Positions 6,411 through 9,083 of a stretch of 9,083 bases of DNA are shown here, piece after piece; positions within the stretch are counted from its first letter, which is position 1; every line of letters starts with the position of its first letter. The notes below the pieces were generated by a model that was given only the letters and a program-made list of their open reading frames with translations, was not told the origin of the DNA and did no database searches. Source of the stretch: Flavobacteriales bacterium (lineage in GTDB: Bacteria > Bacteroidota > Bacteroidia > Flavobacteriales > UBA7430); assembly GCA_024959975.1 (NCBI GenBank), contig JANXFM010000031.1, forward strand, positions 1 through 9,083, given 5' to 3'. Made by a program: the position numbers and the translations under genes.

Positions 6411-6977
6411 CTATTTGCCGTTGTATTGAGTCATTGTTTGTGAGGCACCAATGGCTACGAAGCTTTTCACCATTTCTATCGATGTCTCGATGCGTTCTTT
6501 TAATTGCTCTTCTTCTTCTGAAGACCATTCACCAAGAACATAATCTACCTGATTACCTTTTGAAAATTCGTTCCCCACTCCAAATCGAATTCGCGTAAAT
6601 TGGGAACTGTTTAGGGTTTGAATGATGTGTTTTAATCCATTGTGACCACCGTCACTACCTTTGGTGCGCATGCGCAAAGTACCGAAAGGAAGGGCAAGAT
6701 CATCAGTGATGATCAAAATATTTTCCGGGTCTATTTTTTCGGTTTGCAGGTAGTAGTTGACAGCCTTTCCACTTAAGTTCATGTAAGTAGTAGGCTTTAC
6801 CAATGTAATCGATCGACCTTTAATTTTAAGCTTTGCCGTATCGGCATAACGATTAGGCTCAAAAGAAATATTGGACGCACCAGCCAGCGCGTCCAATATC
6901 TTAAAGCCTACATTGTGCCGAGTATTTGCATACTCAGCACCAATATTACCTAAACCTATGATTAGGAATTTTTTCAT
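6411..6977 (-). CDS. pth: Peptidyl-tRNA hydrolase
   Basis: The enzyme cleaves the ester bond of peptidyl-tRNA that drops off ribosomes and so recycles tRNA; it is normally essential. The 188 residues match the bacterial Pth family. Visible active-site residues are Asn11 (GLGNIG), the catalytic His21 (TRHNVGF), Asn67 (YMNLSGKAV), Asp92 in the TDDLALPFG stretch and Asn113 (GGHNGLK). The usual GLGNPG reads GLGNIG, a mild substitution next to an intact Asn. The C-terminal helix is acidic and lysine-rich (SSEEEEQLKERIE). The ATG lies two bases after the rplY stop, so the two genes are almost certainly co-translated. The pairing of Pth with ribosomal protein L25 behind prs is widespread in bacteria. 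No convincing terminator follows it. Confidence 0.97.
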   Translation of the reverse strand: MKKFLIIGLGNIGAEYANTRHNVGFKILDALAGASNISFEPNRYADTAKLKIKGRSITLVKPTTYMNLSGKAVNYYLQTEKIDPENILIITDDLALPFGTLRMRTKGSDGGHNGLKHIIQTLNSSQFTRIRFGVGNEFSKGNQVDYVLGEWSSEEEEQLKERIETSIEMVKSFVAIGASQTMTQYNGK

Positions 6978-6979
6978 GC

Positions 6980-7606
6980 TTATTCAGCGGCAGGAGCTTC
7001 AGCTGTCGCATCTGCAGCAGCCGGTGTTTCAGCGCCAGCTTCTTCTTCCTCTTCTTCAACGACATTACGAGCAGTTTTCACAGCTACGACAACCGCATTA
7101 CCGGAAGTTAGAACATCGAAGTTGTTCGTTTCCAGTTGTCTAACGTAAATCTTGTCTCCGATTTTCATTTCAGTGATGTCAAGCGTAATGGAGTCAGGCA
7201 AGTTTTCCGGAGTAGCACGAACGCTTAATTTACGTAGCGCTTTATGTAATTTACCTCCATTCATTACCCCAATTGCGTTACCGGTAATAATTACCGGAAT
7301 TAGAGTGTTAACAGCCTGACCAGGCGTCAACTCGACAAAGTCGATGTGAAGGATTCTGTCTGTTACAGGGTGAAATTGAATGTCTTTGATAAGGGCATTA
7401 ATTGTTGTGCCCTCAATATCAATCGCCACCGCGTAAACATTCGGTGTGTAAACAAGGTTATTGAAAGCAATTTCTGTAGCTGCAAAGTGCTGTACATTTT
7501 CTCCTCCGTAAACAACGCAAGGTACTTTTCCTGCAGCTCTTAAAGCTTTAGCTTCCTTTTTCCCCAAATCTACACGCTTTTCAGCGCTAATAGATACTGA
7601 TTTCAT
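6980..7606 (-). CDS. rplY: 50S ribosomal protein L25 (bL25, long Ctc/TL5 type)
   Basis: The protein binds 5S rRNA in the central protuberance of the large ribosomal subunit. At 208 residues it is the long two-domain form, not the roughly 95-residue E. coli form. The N-terminal 5S-binding domain (about 1-92) has the conserved ALRAAGKVPCVVYGG at 21-35 and a VTDRILHIDFVEL segment at 81-93. The C-terminal beta domain (about 95-180) contains IPVIITGNAIGVMNGGKLH at 103-121 and the LPDSITLDI stretch at 136-144. A low-complexity tail from residue 183 has six consecutive glutamates followed by Ala/Pro/Glu repeats, commonly seen in this family and probably disordered. It starts 27 bases after prs and ends two bases before pth, consistent with a prs-rplY-pth operon. 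Confidence 0.96.
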   Translation of the reverse strand: MKSVSISAEKRVDLGKKEAKALRAAGKVPCVVYGGENVQHFAATEIAFNNLVYTPNVYAVAIDIEGTTINALIKDIQFHPVTDRILHIDFVELTPGQAVNTLIPVIITGNAIGVMNGGKLHKALRKLSVRATPENLPDSITLDITEMKIGDKIYVRQLETNNFDVLTSGNAVVVAVKTARNVVEEEEEEAGAETPAAADATAEAPAAE

Positions 7607-7633
7607 TTGGTTTGATTTTTGGTTTATAAATAA

Positions 7634-8563
7634 TTAACGAATAAAGTTTTTACTGATCGACTCGTTGTCTACAACGTTTTTAATTACGTTAGCGAACATA
7701 GGAGCGATGCTTAATATTTTGATCTTAGGGCTTTCTTTACTTGGTAAAGTATCGGTAACGATAAGCTCCAATATTTTTGAGTTTTCAATTCGTTCGTAAG
7801 CTTTACCCGAAAGTACAGGGTGTGTACAAACGGCTCTCACTGAAAGGGCTCCGTTTTGAAGCATCATATCTGCAGCGGTAGTAAGTGTTCCGGCGGTATC
7901 TATCATATCGTCTACCAATACAATATTCCTGCCTCTTACATCACCAATAACACGCATATCACCAATTTCGTTGGCTTTTTTGCGGTGTTTGTAACAAATA
8001 ACCATCTCACAACCCAAGTGTTTAGCGTATGCATTAGCACGCTTAGAGCCACCCATGTCAGGCGAAGCAATAGTTAAATTTTCTAAGTTTAATGAGCGAA
8101 CATGGTCAATAAAGACAGAAGAAGCATAAAGGTGATCAACAGGAACTTCAAGGAATCCCTGAATTTGATCTGCGTGTAAATCGCAAGTCATTACACGTGT
8201 TGCCCCGGCAGCAGTAAGCATGTTGGCAACCAACTTTGCTCCAATGGGAACTCTTGGCTTATCTTTACGGTCTTGGCGAGCCATACCGAAATAAGGCATG
8301 ACAGCAACAATTTGTGATGCTGAAGCACGTTTAGCGGCGTCGATCATCAATAATAACTCCATCAAATTATCTGATGGTGGAGGTGTAGACTGAATGATAA
8401 ATACTTTTGCGCCACGAACCGTCTCTTCAAAAGAAGGAATGAATTCGCCATCGCTGAACTTAAAGATGATAATATTTCCAAGGTCTACACCGTAGTTTTT
8501 AGCAATTTCTTTTGCTAAAGGTAGCGTAGCTCTGCCTGAAAATATTTTTACTGTTGAATCCAT
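7634..8563 (-). CDS. prs: Ribose-phosphate pyrophosphokinase (PRPP synthetase)
   Basis: The enzyme transfers pyrophosphate from ATP to ribose-5-phosphate. The product, PRPP, feeds purine, pyrimidine, NAD, histidine and tryptophan synthesis. At 309 residues it has the length of class I enzymes. Motifs are FSDGE at 36-40, the ATP-binding loop MARQDRKDKPR at 94-104, CDLHADQIQGFL at 127-138 with the metal/ATP-site His130, the SPDMGGSKRA segment at 167-176, the flexible catalytic loop YKHRKKANE at 191-199, and the ribose-phosphate loop VLVDDMIDTAGT at 215-226. Class I enzymes form hexamers and are typically inhibited allosterically by ADP. It is the first gene of a likely prs-rplY-pth operon, and a TACATTTG promoter box lies 51-58 bases upstream of its ATG. 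Confidence 0.97.
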   Translation of the reverse strand: MDSTVKIFSGRATLPLAKEIAKNYGVDLGNIIIFKFSDGEFIPSFEETVRGAKVFIIQSTPPPSDNLMELLLMIDAAKRASASQIVAVMPYFGMARQDRKDKPRVPIGAKLVANMLTAAGATRVMTCDLHADQIQGFLEVPVDHLYASSVFIDHVRSLNLENLTIASPDMGGSKRANAYAKHLGCEMVICYKHRKKANEIGDMRVIGDVRGRNIVLVDDMIDTAGTLTTAADMMLQNGALSVRAVCTHPVLSGKAYERIENSKILELIVTDTLPSKESPKIKILSIAPMFANVIKNVVDNESISKNFIR

Positions 8564-8613
8564 AGTTTTCTAATCCTTTGATAACGGAATAATTAGCCAT
8601 TCTTTAAGGGCTG

Positions 8614-8621
8614 CAAATGTA
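8614..8621 (-). promoter_or_regulatory. Candidate -7 promoter box before prs
   Basis: On the minus strand the sequence TACATTTGC matches the Bacteroidetes -7 consensus TAnnTTTG exactly, within the 148-base gap between the DksA-like gene and prs. It leaves a leader of about 40-45 bases. No clear -33 TTG is seen about 19 bases upstream, where the sequence is pyrimidine-rich (CCTTCTATTTTC). The rest of this gap holds only short AT-rich repeats. Confidence 0.45.
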
Positions 8622-8711
8622 AGAAATTATATTGAAAATAGAAGGTTGTTGCTTAAAATAAGAGCTTAAATCCCAGCAGAGAGAATTTAGAATTCAGGAG
8701 ATAAAATTCAA

Positions 8712-9047
8712 TCATCTCGATGCACAATGCACACAACGATTACTTTGAGGCATTAATAAAATTCGCTGAATAGGTATGGGATTATTACATCGAATGCAAA
8801 GGCCAAAATTTTCGTTATTCACTCTTTGCAAAGCAGATTCTAATAAAGCAAGTTTATTTACCGCATTTCTTAATGCAGCTTCATTTACACTCTTATTATT
8901 AATAGCATCCATTCTACTTACCCTTCCAATTGCATTTTCGGGAGAAATAGGTTTCGTTAATTCTTTGAGGCTCGCAATATTAGCTTGTGTGGCCAGAATA
9001 GAATTTTCAATAGATTGTTTGGTTTCAATGCGTTGTTTTTCGTCCAT
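8712..9047 (-). CDS. DksA/TraR-type C4 zinc-finger protein
   Basis: The 111-residue protein has a helical, probably coiled-coil N-terminal part (1-80) and a C4 zinc finger at the C-terminus: Cys84, Cys87, Cys105 and Cys108 (GLCIRCNNPIP...NRCVHC). This is the DksA/TraR plan, in which the coiled coil enters the RNA polymerase secondary channel. The segment between the helices, NAIGRVSRMDAINNKS (38-53), has one Asp-Ala pair (Asp47-Ala48) rather than the full DxxDxA tip of E. coli DksA. It is shorter than DksA (151 residues) and closer in size to other small family members. I infer a transcription-regulatory role, possibly in the stringent response, but it is not a confirmed DksA orthologue, so no symbol is given. 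It is upstream of prs on the same strand with a 148-base gap. Its ATG lies four bases after TATCTTAG, a near match to the -7 box. Confidence 0.85.
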   Translation of the reverse strand: MDEKQRIETKQSIENSILATQANIASLKELTKPISPENAIGRVSRMDAINNKSVNEAALRNAVNKLALLESALQRVNNENFGLCIRCNNPIPIQRILLMPQSNRCVHCASR

Positions 9048-9051
9048 GATT

Positions 9052-9059
9052 CTAAGATA
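9052..9059 (-). promoter_or_regulatory. Possible -7 box before the DksA-like gene
   Basis: TATCTTAG on the minus strand differs by one base from the TAnnTTTG consensus. It ends four bases before the ATG, the same spacing as the exact TATCTTTG box before panD. The mismatch and lack of a visible -33 element keep the confidence low. Confidence 0.22.
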
Positions 9060-9068
9060 TGAAAAAAC

Positions 9069-9083
9069 AAAAAAGCCTTCTCT
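9069..9083 (-). terminator. Probable right half of an intrinsic terminator at the window edge
   Basis: Read on the minus strand, the edge sequence is AGAGAAGGC followed by six T, a G and six more T. This looks like the descending arm and T-run of a Rho-independent terminator for a minus-strand gene lying beyond the right edge. The matching arm (GCCTTCTCT) would be outside the window, so the hairpin cannot be confirmed. Confidence 0.33.

Noticed and set aside
8648..8705. Short repeats in the DksA-like/prs gap (GCTTAAA twice; GAATT-TAG-AATTC)
   Set aside because: Each is seven bases or shorter in AT-rich DNA and no larger structure forms, so chance explains them.
8564..8711. Possible small gene or RNA in the 148-base gap before prs
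   Set aside because: No convincing reading frame, tRNA-like fold or strong hairpin was found; only the -7 box for prs is supportable.

Overview
The window looks like a core, housekeeping stretch of a low-GC member of the Bacteroidota, most likely order Flavobacteriales. Four things point there: the neighbourhood pantothenate genes / short glycogen-synthase-like protein / DUF4270 lipoprotein / glmS; several intergenic TAnnTTTGC sequences of the Bacteroidetes -7 promoter type; poor Shine-Dalgarno sequences; and a secreted Kazal-like protein ending in a Gly-Trp-Asn...Ala-Tyr-Leu-Pro module that I associate with this phylum. This placement is inferred from gene content and motifs; no database search was run.

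Layout. (1) Positions 1-1442, minus strand: panC, panD, then the start of a lysylphosphatidylglycerol-synthase-type membrane protein that runs off the left edge. PanD makes beta-alanine and PanC condenses it with pantoate, giving pantothenate for coenzyme A. (2) Positions 1553-5548, plus strand: a divergent run of a 268-residue protein matching only the N-terminal half of glycogen synthase, a DUF4270 lipoprotein seven bases further on, and glmS, the entry enzyme of amino-sugar and cell-wall synthesis. (3) Positions 5567-6274, minus strand: a secreted cysteine-rich protein, convergent with glmS. A hairpin-capable sequence covers both stop codons. (4) Positions 6411-8563, minus strand: prs, rplY and pth, a compact set for PRPP synthesis, ribosomal protein L25 and peptidyl-tRNA hydrolysis. 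(5) Positions 8712-9047, minus strand: a small DksA/TraR-type zinc-finger protein. What looks like half of a terminator lies at the right edge.

No tRNA, rRNA, CRISPR array, insertion sequence or phage gene was seen, and no gene-free stretch exceeds 300 bases. I see no clear new system. The items most worth a second look are the glycogen-synthase relative that has lost the usual substrate-binding signatures yet sits in a housekeeping cluster, its DUF4270 lipoprotein partner, the Kazal/VWC-like secreted protein, and two genes (panD and the DksA-like gene) whose start codons lie four bases after a -7-like box, which suggests leaderless or near-leaderless transcripts.
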